Source: Microbacterium sp. (lineage in GTDB: Bacteria; Actinomycetota; Actinomycetes; Actinomycetales; Microbacteriaceae). From it: a stretch of DNA of 53,174 nt. A program made the position numbers and the translations under genes. The stretch lies in assembly GCF_029263575.1 (NCBI RefSeq), contig NZ_JAJUFV010000003.1, positions 1 through 53,174 of the forward strand. The letters run 5' to 3'. Of the stretch, positions 15,962-24,980 are shown piece by piece; position 1 is the stretch's first letter; each line of letters opens with the position of its first letter. The notes under the pieces were generated by a model. The model made no database searches, was not told the DNA's origin, and saw nothing but the letters and a program-made list of their open reading frames with translations.

Positions 15962-18900
15962 CTATGCGATGAGAGGGGTGATTTCGTAACGGTGTGGGGT
16001 GCCGAAGCGGTGCGCGGTGATCGACACAGCCTGCTCACGCAGGAAGGTCAGCATCTCGATGCGCCCGGCCGAGAGCACCGGTCCGGCGTAGACGGCGACA
16101 GCGGGTGAGCCACCGGTGTGCGCGGCGACCGCGGCGACGTCTCCGCCGATGAGCCGGACGCGCCCGCCGGTGGAGACCAGACGCGCGGCGCGGGCGCCCC
16201 AGGCGGCCGCGTCTTCGACCGCGACGCCGACGCCGGATGCCGACAGCCAGCTGCGAACGGATGCCGGAAGCTCGCTCGCCGTGCTGACACTCAGCCGCGA
16301 TCCGGTACGCAGACCGGCTGCGATCACACGCACGGCCTGCGTCACGGTGCCGGATTCGAAGCGAATCGTGACCGGGACGGTGTCGTAACGCAGCGCGTTG
16401 TGCTCGGTCTCGAGCCCGGTGGCGTCGCGCACGGCGCCGAACTCATCACGCCAGGCGTCGACATCGGTCGAGAGCGCACCCTGCAGCCAGGCGACGTCGG
16501 ACGCGGCATCCGCCTTCGAGGCCGCGGCGAGCGCTGCGCGAGAGAGGGCATCGGCCGGGGCATCCGCGGTGACAGGGGCGTCCTCCCAGTCGGACAGGCC
16601 GATGAGGTAGCTCGGACCACCGGCCTTCGTACCCGCGCCGACAGCGGCCTTCTTCCAGCCGCCGAAGGGCTGACGCTGCACGATGGCGCCCGTGATGCCG
16701 CGGTTGACGTAGAGGTTTCCGGCCTGCACCTTCGACAGCCACTGCTGGATCTCAGCCTCGTCGAGCGAGTGCAGCCCCGAGGTGAGGCCGTAGTCGATGG
16801 CGTTGACCATGGCCGTCGCCTCATCGAGGGTCTTGGCCGTCATGACGCCGAGCACCGGGCCGAAGTACTCGGTCAGGTGGAAGGGCGATCCGGCAGCGAC
16901 GCCCTCGCGTACGCCCGGGCTCCACAGTGCGCCGGTGTCGTCGAGCTGCTCGGGTTTGATGATCCAGCGCTCACCGGGCTCCAGCGTGGTCAGGGCGTGC
17001 AGCAGCTTGCCCTCGGCCGGGCCGATGATCGGTCCGATGCGGGTCGATTCCTCCCACGGCTGGCCGACCTTGTACGAGCCGACGGCGTCGATGAGCTGGC
17101 GGCGGAACCGCTTGCTCTCGGCGACCGAGCCCACCATGATCACGAGCGAGGCGGCCGAGCACTTCTGTCCGGCGTGGCCGAACGCCGAGTAGGCGACGTC
17201 CTTCGCTGCGAGGTCGAGGTCGGCACTGGGCGTGACGATGATGGCGTTCTTGCCGCTGGTCTCGGCCAGAAGCGGCAGGTCGGGGCGGAAGCTGCGGAAC
17301 AGCTCGGCCGTCTCGTAGCCTCCCGTGAGGATGACGCGCTCGACGGCGGCGTCGCTGATCAGCTGGGTGCCGAGCTCTCGCCCGTCGAGCTGCACGTACT
17401 GCAGCACGTCGCGGGGAACGCCGGCCTCCCACAGCGCCTCGATCATAACGGCGCCGGAGCGACGGGCCTGACGCGCAGGCTTGATGATCACGGCAGAGCC
17501 GGAGGCGAGGGCAGACAGGGTCGATCCGGCAGGGATCGCGACCGGGAAGTTCCACGGCGGCGTGACGACCGTGACGCCGACAGGCTTGTGCGTCGCGCCG
17601 GGGATGTTCTCCATGCGTTTCGCGCTCTCCGCGTAGTAGTGCGCGAAGTCGATCGCCTCTGAGACCTCGGGGTCGCCCTGTTCGAGGATCTTGCCGCACT
17701 CGGAGCCCATGACCTCGAGCAGATCGCTGCGGCGCGCCTCCAAGATCTCACCGGCCCGGTGCAGGATCTCGGCACGGCCGGCGGCTCCCAGCGCTCGCCA
17801 GGCCTCGCCTGCGGCGGAGGCTGTGGCGATCGCGGCGTCGACGGCCGCGGCATCCGACAGCGTGTTCGCACGGACGGTCTCGTTGCCGAGCTCAGAATTC
17901 TGCATGCGCGAGCGGATGCCGTCGCCCCATGCGCGGTTCGCCGCGAGGCTGGGGTCCGTGTCGGGGGTGTTCTCGAACCCGTCGGCCGCTTCGGATGGTT
18001 CCGCCGGAGCGCTGCGGTCCTGCACGCGGTTCGAGGCCGGGACCTCGGTCGGCAGCGTCTCGATCGAGGCGAGGAAGCGGTCACGCTCGCGGGCGAACAG
18101 CTCGGGTTCGTCGTCGAGCTCGAACACGGCAGACATGAAGTTCTCGGTCGATGCACCCTCTTCGAGACGGCGGATCAGGTAGGCGATCGCGACATCGAAC
18201 TCGGCGGGGTGCACGACAGGCGTGTACAGCAGCAGCGAGCCGACAGTGCGCCGAACGACGGCCGCCTGCGCGGTCGCCATACCGAGCAGCATCTCGAACT
18301 CGATACCGGGGCCCGCACCCTTATCCGACGCGATGCCACGCTTGTTCGCGAGCAGCCAGGCCAGAGCGATGTCGAAGAGGTTGTGGCCGGCGATGCCGAT
18401 GCGCACGTTCTCGACGTGCTCGGCGCGCAGCGCGTAGTCGAGCACAGCCTTGTACGACGAGTCGGTCGCCTGCTTGCTGTGCCAGGTGGCCAGCGGCCAG
18501 CCATGGGTTTCGGCGTCGACCTGCTCCATCGGAAGGTTCGCGCCCTTCACGACGCGCACCTTGATCGGCGCGCCGCCGGCTGCGACGCGCTGCGCAGACC
18601 ACTCCTGCAGGCGGATCATGGCACCGAGTGCGTCGGGCAGGTACGCCTGCAGCACGATGCCGGCCTCGAGATCCTGGAACTCTTCGAGATCGAGGATCGC
18701 CGTGAACACGGCGATCGTGATGTCGAGATCCTTGAACTCTTCCATGTCGAGGTTGATGAACTTCTTACCGCGGGCCTTCGCCACCCGGAACAGCGGCACG
18801 AGCGCCTCGGAAGCGTGCCGCACCGCGTCATCGAAGCCCCACGGGCTGTGCGGGGCGACTGTGGAGGAGACCTTGATCGAGACATAGTCCACGTCGTCGC

Positions 18901-19429
18901 GCTCGAGCAGGCGACGGGTGCCCTCGATGCGTCGTGCGGCCTCGTCCTCACCGAGGATCGCCTCGCCGAGAAGGTTGATGTTCAGGTGCACCCCTTCATC
19001 GGAGCGGATGCGGCGGATGGCCTTGCCAAGCTTGGCATCGGTGGCGTCGACGATGAGATGGCGAACCATGCCGCGCAGCACCTTGCGGCTGATCGGCACG
19101 ACGATGCCGGGGAAGGCGGGGGCCAGCGCACCGCCGAGTCGGATGAGGCCGCGAAGCGCAAGCGGGAGGAACTTCGGCGTCAGCGGCACGATTTCGCGCA
19201 GGCTGTGCGCTGCGACCTTCAGATCTTCGGGGCGCACGACGCCGTCGACGAAGCCGACCGTGAAGTCGAGTCCGTGCGGGTCGCTGAGCACCCCGGCCAG
19301 GCGTTTGGCGGCGGTGTCACTCGGCACCTCGCGGCTTTCGATGAGCCAGCGCTGCACCAGCGCGACGGCGTCATCAGCGAGTTCGGTGAGCTCGGAGCTT
19401 CCGATCGGGGTCGATGTCGTCTGTGTCAT
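15962..19429 (-). CDS. putA: Bifunctional proline dehydrogenase / L-glutamate-gamma-semialdehyde dehydrogenase
   Basis: Converts proline to glutamate via pyrroline-5-carboxylate; 1155 residues. The N-terminal FAD-dependent proline dehydrogenase barrel spans about 85-470 (NINLLGEAILGEDEA; FINLDMEEFKDLDITIAVF; LPDALGAMIRLQEWS). The NAD-dependent aldehyde dehydrogenase spans about 510-985, with VTPPWNFPVAIPAGS and catalytic Cys757 in GHAGQKCSAAS. A C-terminal domain follows to 1155. It lacks the ribbon-helix-helix DNA-binding domain of enterobacterial PutA, so it should not autoregulate. The ATG at 19429 is preceded by GAGGAAACGTG; a GTG one codon earlier is less likely. The divergent LysR gene is the probable regulator. 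It heads the operon with PaiB and the amidohydrolases, which may feed proline or a proline-like amide into it. Confidence 0.96.
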   Translation of the reverse strand: MTQTTSTPIGSSELTELADDAVALVQRWLIESREVPSDTAAKRLAGVLSDPHGLDFTVGFVDGVVRPEDLKVAAHSLREIVPLTPKFLPLALRGLIRLGGALAPAFPGIVVPISRKVLRGMVRHLIVDATDAKLGKAIRRIRSDEGVHLNINLLGEAILGEDEAARRIEGTRRLLERDDVDYVSIKVSSTVAPHSPWGFDDAVRHASEALVPLFRVAKARGKKFINLDMEEFKDLDITIAVFTAILDLEEFQDLEAGIVLQAYLPDALGAMIRLQEWSAQRVAAGGAPIKVRVVKGANLPMEQVDAETHGWPLATWHSKQATDSSYKAVLDYALRAEHVENVRIGIAGHNLFDIALAWLLANKRGIASDKGAGPGIEFEMLLGMATAQAAVVRRTVGSLLLYTPVVHPAEFDVAIAYLIRRLEEGASTENFMSAVFELDDEPELFARERDRFLASIETLPTEVPASNRVQDRSAPAEPSEAADGFENTPDTDPSLAANRAWGDGIRSRMQNSELGNETVRANTLSDAAAVDAAIATASAAGEAWRALGAAGRAEILHRAGEILEARRSDLLEVMGSECGKILEQGDPEVSEAIDFAHYYAESAKRMENIPGATHKPVGVTVVTPPWNFPVAIPAGSTLSALASGSAVIIKPARQARRSGAVMIEALWEAGVPRDVLQYVQLDGRELGTQLISDAAVERVILTGGYETAELFRSFRPDLPLLAETSGKNAIIVTPSADLDLAAKDVAYSAFGHAGQKCSAASLVIMVGSVAESKRFRRQLIDAVGSYKVGQPWEESTRIGPIIGPAEGKLLHALTTLEPGERWIIKPEQLDDTGALWSPGVREGVAAGSPFHLTEYFGPVLGVMTAKTLDEATAMVNAIDYGLTSGLHSLDEAEIQQWLSKVQAGNLYVNRGITGAIVQRQPFGGWKKAAVGAGTKAGGPSYLIGLSDWEDAPVTADAPADALSRAALAAASKADAASDVAWLQGALSTDVDAWRDEFGAVRDATGLETEHNALRYDTVPVTIRFESGTVTQAVRVIAAGLRTGSRLSVSTASELPASVRSWLSASGVGVAVEDAAAWGARAARLVSTGGRVRLIGGDVAAVAAHTGGSPAVAVYAGPVLSAGRIEMLTFLREQAVSITAHRFGTPHRYEITPLIA

Positions 19430-19560
19430 CACGTTTCCTCACTCCAGCGTGCGGCAGGGCCGCAGGTCCTCGTCTCAGTGTGGAGCCGCCATACCCTTCG
19501 TGAAAAGCGAGCGTTTACGATAGATACCATTCGGTTTTCTCGATGAGTGCAGGAGGCATC

Positions 19561-20451
19561 ATGTTCGAGCTGCGACGACTGCGGCTGCTGCACGAGCTGG
19601 CGCTGCGCGGCACGATCGCCGATGTGGCCGTCGCGCTGTCGTACAGCCCCTCGACCGTGTCGCAGCAGTTGGCTCAGCTCGAACGCGAAGCGGGCGCGCC
19701 GCTGCTTGAACCCGACGGTAGGCGTGTGCGCCTCACGGCGCAAGGGCGTCTGCTGGCAGCCCATGCGGCGCGTGCGCTGGAGCTGGATGAGGCCGCCCGC
19801 GCCGAGCTGTCGAGTGCTCAGCGGGCCCAGGCGACGGTGCGCATCGCGGTGATGCCGACGGCGGCTGAGACCCTCGTGCCCGCTGTGCTCACACTGCTCG
19901 CCGAGAGCACGCCCGATCTGCGCCTGGAGATGGTCGAGATGGCGCCCGAAGAGGGCCTGTTCGAGTTGCAGGCGCGCACCTTCGACCTCGTCGTCGCCGA
20001 ACAGTACGTCGGCTACACCAGGGAACTGCGCGAGGGCATCGACCGAACGCTGCTGGGGCTGGATCCCGTACGCCTCGCCGTACCGCCGGACTCGTCGGCG
20101 CGCGGGCTCGACGACCTTCGCGGTCACGCCTGGGCGATGGAGCCGAAGGGCACCGCGGTGCGGGCGTGGAGCGTCCAGCAGTGCCGTGCCGCCGGATTCG
20201 AGCCGGATGTGCGATTCGAGGCGACGGATCTGATCGCGCATGCTCGGCTCGTCAGCGCCGGTCACGCGTGTGCGATGCTGCCCGATCTCGCCTGGACCGG
20301 CGACCGCTCCTCGGTGCGACTTCTCGACCTGCCCGGCTCGCCGGTGCGCGAGATCTTCGCCGCGACGCGCTCTTCGTCGCGCGACAGCGCCACGATCAGC
20401 GCCGTGCTCGACGCGATGACCGAGGCCCTCGACGCGCACGTGCCCCGCTGA
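19561..20451 (+). CDS. LysR family transcriptional regulator
   Basis: Protein of 296 residues. The N-terminal winged HTH is MFELRRLRLLHELALRGTIA followed by ALSYSPSTVSQQLAQLERE, in the usual LysR order, with an effector-binding domain from about residue 85. The ATG at 19561 has an excellent AGGAGG 4 bases upstream; the in-frame ATG at 19543 lacks one. It is divergent from putA (131-base gap), so it probably regulates putA in response to proline or a related signal. The gap holds a short hairpin GCGGC-AGG-GCCGC (19451-19463) in the putA leader. It converges on the dehydratase gene at 20475 with no clear terminator. Confidence 0.93.
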   Translation: MFELRRLRLLHELALRGTIADVAVALSYSPSTVSQQLAQLEREAGAPLLEPDGRRVRLTAQGRLLAAHAARALELDEAARAELSSAQRAQATVRIAVMPTAAETLVPAVLTLLAESTPDLRLEMVEMAPEEGLFELQARTFDLVVAEQYVGYTRELREGIDRTLLGLDPVRLAVPPDSSARGLDDLRGHAWAMEPKGTAVRAWSVQQCRAAGFEPDVRFEATDLIAHARLVSAGHACAMLPDLAWTGDRSSVRLLDLPGSPVREIFAATRSSSRDSATISAVLDAMTEALDAHVPR

Positions 20452-20474
20452 GATCGCGGCTGCGTTCACTCAGA

Positions 20475-21293
20475 TCAGCTCCAGCTCACTTCAGCCGTCG
20501 CGAGCAGAACGTCTTCGGCATCCAGCGCCGTCACCCGAGTGGTGTCGCCCTCGGTGCGCCCGACGATGCGCAGCGGCCGGTCGACGAGCACCGGCGCGAT
20601 CGAGCGCACCTCCAACGCCGTCGCGCGGCGCTCTGGCACGTGCCGACGGGCGGCGTCCATGAGCAGGATGCGCGTGAGCGGACCGTGCACGAGCACATCG
20701 TCGAGCCCCTCGACCTCACGCGCCCAGGCGCGGTCGTAGTGCACAAGGTGCGTGTTGAACGTGATCGCCGAGAAGCGGAACAGCTGACGGATGTCGGGGG
20801 TGAGCTCTTCGGCCCAGTCGGCCTTCGCCGCGGCATCCGGATCCTTGCGCGGAGCCCGCACCGGGGCGTCAGGGTCGGCCTGTTCGAGGAAGACATCGTG
20901 CCAGACGCTGTGCACGGCGACCTCCCCGCCGACGGCGTACTCGCGCTCGACATCGACGAACATGAGCCGGCCGCTCGAGCCGTTCTTCTCGACGACCGAC
21001 CCCAGCGAGACCGTCTGGGTCGCCTCGTCGCCGAGACGGATCGGGCGCAGGAACCTTGTGCTCTCACCGGCGTACAGGCGCCGCGGCAGATCCACTTCCG
21101 GTGTGACACCGTCGCGCGCGGGCGATCCGTCCGGGCGCAGGTCGGCCAGAGCGGCATCGTAGGGGAAGTACATGCCCTCCCAGGCCGGCGGCAACTCGTC
21201 GCCGACAGCGCGCGACGGCTCACCGTCCGCGAAGGTGCCGCGGTATGACTGCGCCGGCACGGGCGTGATCGTCTCGCGCCGCACGATGGTCAC
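20475..21293 (-). CDS. FAS1-like dehydratase / MaoC-type hot-dog hydratase
   Basis: Protein of 272 residues of the FAS1-like dehydratase group (mesaconyl-CoA and itaconyl-CoA hydratases, HTD2 relatives). The N-terminal half (RGTFADGEPSRAVGDELPPA; YAGESTRFLRPIRLGDEA) is a degenerate hot-dog domain; the C-terminal half has FSAITFNTHLVHYDRAWARE followed by GLDDVLVHGPLTRILLMDA, with the catalytic His region. The start is a GTG at 21293 that overlaps the CoA-transferase stop by 4 bases (GTGA). As the last gene of the mvaA operon, it may add water to an unsaturated branched acyl-CoA such as 3-methylglutaconyl-CoA to give HMG-CoA. This specific role is inference; the fold assignment is firmer. Confidence 0.85.
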   Translation of the reverse strand: MTIVRRETITPVPAQSYRGTFADGEPSRAVGDELPPAWEGMYFPYDAALADLRPDGSPARDGVTPEVDLPRRLYAGESTRFLRPIRLGDEATQTVSLGSVVEKNGSSGRLMFVDVEREYAVGGEVAVHSVWHDVFLEQADPDAPVRAPRKDPDAAAKADWAEELTPDIRQLFRFSAITFNTHLVHYDRAWAREVEGLDDVLVHGPLTRILLMDAARRHVPERRATALEVRSIAPVLVDRPLRIVGRTEGDTTRVTALDAEDVLLATAEVSWS

Positions 21294-22519
21294 GGCAGCA
21301 CTCCTGCCGCTCGAAGTTCGCCGATGCGTGCCTCGTCATAGCCGGCGAGGTCTGCCAGCACCTGATCGGCATGCTCGGAGAGCCTGTTCGCGATGCGACC
21401 CGGCGTCGCCGGTGTCGCCGAGAGTTTGATCGGCTGGCCGAACATCTTGAGCGTCCCGAGGTCGCCGTAGTCGGCTTCGACGATCATGTCACGCTCGGCG
21501 GTTCCCGGGTCCTCCACGACCTCGCCGATGTTCTTGATCGCCGTGAGCGGCACCACGTCACCGGCCATCTCTTCGAGCTCGGCCTTGGTGTATCCGGCGA
21601 GCCAGTCGACCACGATCGGCTTCACCCTGCGCTCGTACACTTCCGGCACGATTCGCTTGCGCATGGTGTCGATCTCCGGGTCGTCCTTGTGCTCGGGCGT
21701 TCCGAACAGGTCGCAGGCGGCGTTCCAGAGCTTGTCGGTATAGGCACCGAAGAACACCTGACCGTCAGCGCAGTCGAACAGCTCATAGGGCTTGACCCAG
21801 GCGTGCTGATTACCGGCCGGCTGCGCCACCGCACCATTGACGGTGTAGTCGACCACCGCGGTCTCGGTCAACGCCATGATGCTGTCGACCTGGGCGACGT
21901 CGACGAGCTGGCCCTCACCCGTCGCCTCGGCGTGCCGAAGCGCGGCCAGGGTTCCGACGACCGCGAACAGCGTCGCCGACAGATCGCCGATCGTCACGCC
22001 AACGCGCACTGGCGGCTGGCCAGGGTAGCCGCTCATCGACCACAGTCCGCCTGCGGCTTGCGCGGTGTTGTCGAAGGCCGGTCGGCGGCTGCGAGAGCCC
22101 GTCTGACCGTAGCCCGAGATCGCCGTGTAGACGAGCTTCGGATTGATCTCGTGCAGCACATCGAAGCCGACACCCAGCTTGTCCATGGTTCCGGGGCGGA
22201 AGTTCTCGACCAGTACGTCGGCCGAGCGCACGAGGTCCTTCAGCACCTGCTTGCCCTCGTCAGAGGCGAGATCGAGCCCGAGACCGAGCTTTCCGCGGTT
22301 GTACTGGGCGTAGTAGGCGCTGAACTCTTCCTCGCCCGCCGTCAGATACGGCGGAAAGCTGCGCGAGACATCGGGGTCGCGCGGGTTCTCGACCTTGATC
22401 ACGGTCGCGCCGAGATCAGCGAGCATCTGCGCGGCGTAGGGGCCGGCGAGCACGCGCGACAGGTCGAGGACGGTCACTCCTGTCAGCGAGCCGGGAGCCG
22501 GGAGCGTGGTGTCGATCAT
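21290..22519 (-). CDS. Class III CoA-transferase in the mva operon
   Basis: CaiB/BaiF-family enzyme of 409 residues. The start GVTVLDLSRVLAGPYAAQML, then ADLGATVIKVENPRDPDVSR, DVLVENFRPGTMDKLG and SGYGQTG are family hallmarks; the probable catalytic Asp is D179 in GVTIGDL. The C-terminal part (VKPYELFDC; QVFFGAYTDKLWNAACDLFG; KAELEEMAGDVVPLTAIKNI) matches the protein at 49051 almost region by region, marking the two as paralogs. The ATG at 22519 has AGGAGG upstream and lies 5 bases after the mvaB stop. It may activate HMG, 3-methylglutaconate or acetoacetate from a succinyl- or acetyl-CoA donor; human SUGCT of this family accepts glutarate and HMG. The substrate here is inference. Confidence 0.92.
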   Translation of the reverse strand: MIDTTLPAPGSLTGVTVLDLSRVLAGPYAAQMLADLGATVIKVENPRDPDVSRSFPPYLTAGEEEFSAYYAQYNRGKLGLGLDLASDEGKQVLKDLVRSADVLVENFRPGTMDKLGVGFDVLHEINPKLVYTAISGYGQTGSRSRRPAFDNTAQAAGGLWSMSGYPGQPPVRVGVTIGDLSATLFAVVGTLAALRHAEATGEGQLVDVAQVDSIMALTETAVVDYTVNGAVAQPAGNQHAWVKPYELFDCADGQVFFGAYTDKLWNAACDLFGTPEHKDDPEIDTMRKRIVPEVYERRVKPIVVDWLAGYTKAELEEMAGDVVPLTAIKNIGEVVEDPGTAERDMIVEADYGDLGTLKMFGQPIKLSATPATPGRIANRLSEHADQVLADLAGYDEARIGELRAAGVLP

Positions 22520-22524
22520 GGCGT

Positions 22525-23502
22525 CTATGCCTCCTGAGTGAGCGGGTCGGTTGTGTCGAGTCCTGCTGCGGCGAGCGCGCGCGCCACATTCGACGGGCTG
22601 CGCACGCCACGGATACGAGAGAGCCAGAGCGTGGTCGCCGCCAGGGCGTCGAGGTCGAGTCCTGTCTCGATCCCGAGGCCGTGCAGCATCCACACGAGGT
22701 CTTCTGTGGCGAGGTTACCGGTCGCGCCTTTGGCGTAGGGGCACCGGCCGAGTCCGCCGACGGATGCATCGAACTCGGCGACTCCCAGGCGAAGCGCGGC
22801 GTGCACGTTCGCGAGCGACTGCCCGTAGGTGTCATGCAGGTGCAGAGCGAGCGATTCGACGGGGATGCCGGCGGCCACCGTCTCGTTTATGACCCGGTTC
22901 GTCAGCCCCGTGGTGGCGACGCCGATCGTATCCCCGAGCGCGACGGTGCGGCTTCCCGCCTCGTACAGGGCGACTGCCGCCTCGGTCACTGCCGCCGTGT
23001 CGACCTGCCCTTCCCAGGGGTCGCCGAACGCCATGGAGACGTAGCCGCGCACCGGGATGCCGTCGGCCGTGGCCGCCTGGATGACCTCGATCGCGCGATC
23101 GATGGCACCCGCGCGGGTGTTGTTGAGGTTTGCTTTGGCGAAGGATTCGGTCGCGCTGACGACGACGGCGACCTCGCGGATGCCGGATTCCTGTGCTCGT
23201 GCCAGCCCTGTGAGGTTCGGCACGAGCGCGACGGCGCGGGAGCCGTCGGGCACCGAGATATCGGCGACGACTTTGGCGGCATCCGCCAGTTGGGGGATCC
23301 ACGTCGCTGGCACGAAGCTCGTCACCTCGAGATTGCGTGTGCCGGCGGCGTAGAGCCGACGGCACAGCTCGGCTTTCACCGGCGTGGGGATGATGTCGGT
23401 CTCGGCCTGCAGCCCGTCTCGCGGCCCGACCTCATACACGGTGACCCGCGCGGGAAGCCCCGGTTCGGGCTCCACCCTGGGCGCGGGGGCGCTGCCGGTC
23501 AT
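22525..23502 (-). CDS. mvaB: Hydroxymethylglutaryl-CoA lyase
   Basis: Splits HMG-CoA into acetyl-CoA and acetoacetate; 325 residues. Residues corresponding to the known catalytic set are all present: R28-D29 in YEVGPRDGLQAE, H221 and H223 in LHLHDTYGQ, and C254 in the signature GGLGRCPYAKGATGN, with the same 31-residue spacing from the second His to Cys as in the human enzyme. The N-terminal stretch (1-20) is a Pro-rich extension. The ATG at 23502 overlaps the mvaA stop by 4 bases. In Pseudomonas mevalonii mvaA and mvaB also sit together for mevalonate catabolism; here the pair continues into a CoA-transferase and a dehydratase. Confidence 0.94.
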   Translation of the reverse strand: MTGSAPAPRVEPEPGLPARVTVYEVGPRDGLQAETDIIPTPVKAELCRRLYAAGTRNLEVTSFVPATWIPQLADAAKVVADISVPDGSRAVALVPNLTGLARAQESGIREVAVVVSATESFAKANLNNTRAGAIDRAIEVIQAATADGIPVRGYVSMAFGDPWEGQVDTAAVTEAAVALYEAGSRTVALGDTIGVATTGLTNRVINETVAAGIPVESLALHLHDTYGQSLANVHAALRLGVAEFDASVGGLGRCPYAKGATGNLATEDLVWMLHGLGIETGLDLDALAATTLWLSRIRGVRSPSNVARALAAAGLDTTDPLTQEA

Positions 23503-24779
23503 GCCGATCCCCGCCCGGCGCGCAGCTCGGCGAGAACGTCACGGGCGTGCTCGACGCGGATCTTGCGATCGGCGACGATGCGGGCGGCGACCTCGCCGAT
23601 CTCCGAGACGTCGGCACCGGCACTTGCGGCGATCGTGCGCGCGTGCAGGGTCATGTGGCCGCGCTGGATGCCCTCGGCTGCGAGAGCACGGCAGGCGCCG
23701 AGGTTCTGGGCGAGACCGACCGCGGCGATCACACTGGCCAGCTCACGTGCCGTCTCGACGCCCAGCAGCTTCACCGCGGCCTGCGCGGTGGGGTGCGCGC
23801 GGGTCGCGCCACCGACGAGGCCGACGGCGAGCGGCACTTCGAGCGTGCCGACGAGGTTGCCATCGGCATCCTTCTCGAACTGACTCAGCGCGGAGTACTG
23901 GCCGTCGCGCGCTGCGTGCGAGTGGCATCCGGCCTCGACGGCTCGAGTGTCGTTACCGGTGGCGAGCACGACGGCGGTGATGCCGTTCATGATGCCCTTG
24001 TTGTGCGTGGCCGCCCGGTAGGGGTCGGCCTCGGCGAAAGCGCTGGCCGCGACGATATCGTCGACCACCTGTGCGCCGCCGAGAAGCTCGGCGTCGAAGA
24101 CGGCGCGTGCGCGAGTGAGGCGCAGCTCGGCCTTGTTGGTGAGAATGCGCAGCAGTGTGCGAGTGCCGGCGATCTCGGCGACGCGCGGGGCGATCGCCTC
24201 GGCCATGGTGTTGACGGCGTTGGCGCCCATGGCGTCTTTGACGTCGACGTGCAGGTGGAGGACGACCTGAACCCCGGCGCGCGTCGGCAGCACACGCACC
24301 GAGATGTCGAAGGCGCCGCCGCCGAGCGAGACGAGCATCGGATCCTGCTCGTTGGCGAGAGCGAGCAGCTCGTCCTTCGCCTCCAGCAGCGCGAAGCGGC
24401 TTCCGTGCGGGTCGACGGCGTCGAGCACCTGGATCTGCGCGATCATCACGTCCCCGGCGTACGAGGTGGTGAAGCCGCCATGTCCGCGAGCCATGCGCGC
24501 CGCGTTCGAAGCGGTGGCGACGACGCTCGGCTCTTCCGTGGCCATCGGGATCAGCCGGTCCTGACCGTCGATCGTGAAGTTCGTGGCGACGCCGACCGGG
24601 ACGCTGAGAAGCCCGACGACGTTCTCGATCATGTGGTCTGCCTGTGCCAGTGAGAGCCCGTCCTCGGCGTTGAGCGCATCCAGCGCTGACTGCTCGATCC
24701 CGGCACCGGCCGCAACGAGCGACAGGCGCTCACCGGGGGTGTGGTCACGTAGACCTGAGATTCGGCTGTTGATCGACAT
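23499..24779 (-). CDS. mvaA: Degradative (class II) HMG-CoA reductase
   Basis: Protein of 426 residues, the length of class II enzymes. Compared with the known Pseudomonas mevalonii sequence, the catalytic residues are kept: E83 in EEPS, K261 in ATHNKGIMNG, D277 in ATGNDTRAVEAG, and H375 in IQRGHMTLHAR; spacing K-D (16) and D-H (98) is identical. The class II motif ENVVG is at 52-56, and the protein lacks the membrane anchor of eukaryotic forms. The presence of mvaB directly downstream and the absence of other mevalonate-pathway biosynthetic genes support oxidation of mevalonate with CoA to HMG-CoA, rather than synthesis. The ATG at 24779 has GGAAGGTGG upstream. It is the first gene of the operon, divergent from the alpha/beta hydrolase. 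Confidence 0.95.
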   Translation of the reverse strand: MSINSRISGLRDHTPGERLSLVAAGAGIEQSALDALNAEDGLSLAQADHMIENVVGLLSVPVGVATNFTIDGQDRLIPMATEEPSVVATASNAARMARGHGGFTTSYAGDVMIAQIQVLDAVDPHGSRFALLEAKDELLALANEQDPMLVSLGGGAFDISVRVLPTRAGVQVVLHLHVDVKDAMGANAVNTMAEAIAPRVAEIAGTRTLLRILTNKAELRLTRARAVFDAELLGGAQVVDDIVAASAFAEADPYRAATHNKGIMNGITAVVLATGNDTRAVEAGCHSHAARDGQYSALSQFEKDADGNLVGTLEVPLAVGLVGGATRAHPTAQAAVKLLGVETARELASVIAAVGLAQNLGACRALAAEGIQRGHMTLHARTIAASAGADVSEIGEVAARIVADRKIRVEHARDVLAELRAGRGSA

Positions 24780-24980
24780 CGGCCACCTTCCGTCCTGGGC
24801 AAGCGCCGGCTCTCTGGCGTTGCGGTCAGGGAAACCTTAGAAGCGACAACCGCGGCCGACGATGGATGGAAAGCCTATTGACTGACCGCTGATGTATGAA
24901 GATGTCACATCTCGGGTTGAGCGCGATCCGCTTAGACTCGCATCACCCGCCGTCAATGAAGCCACGATGAGGAGTGCCCG

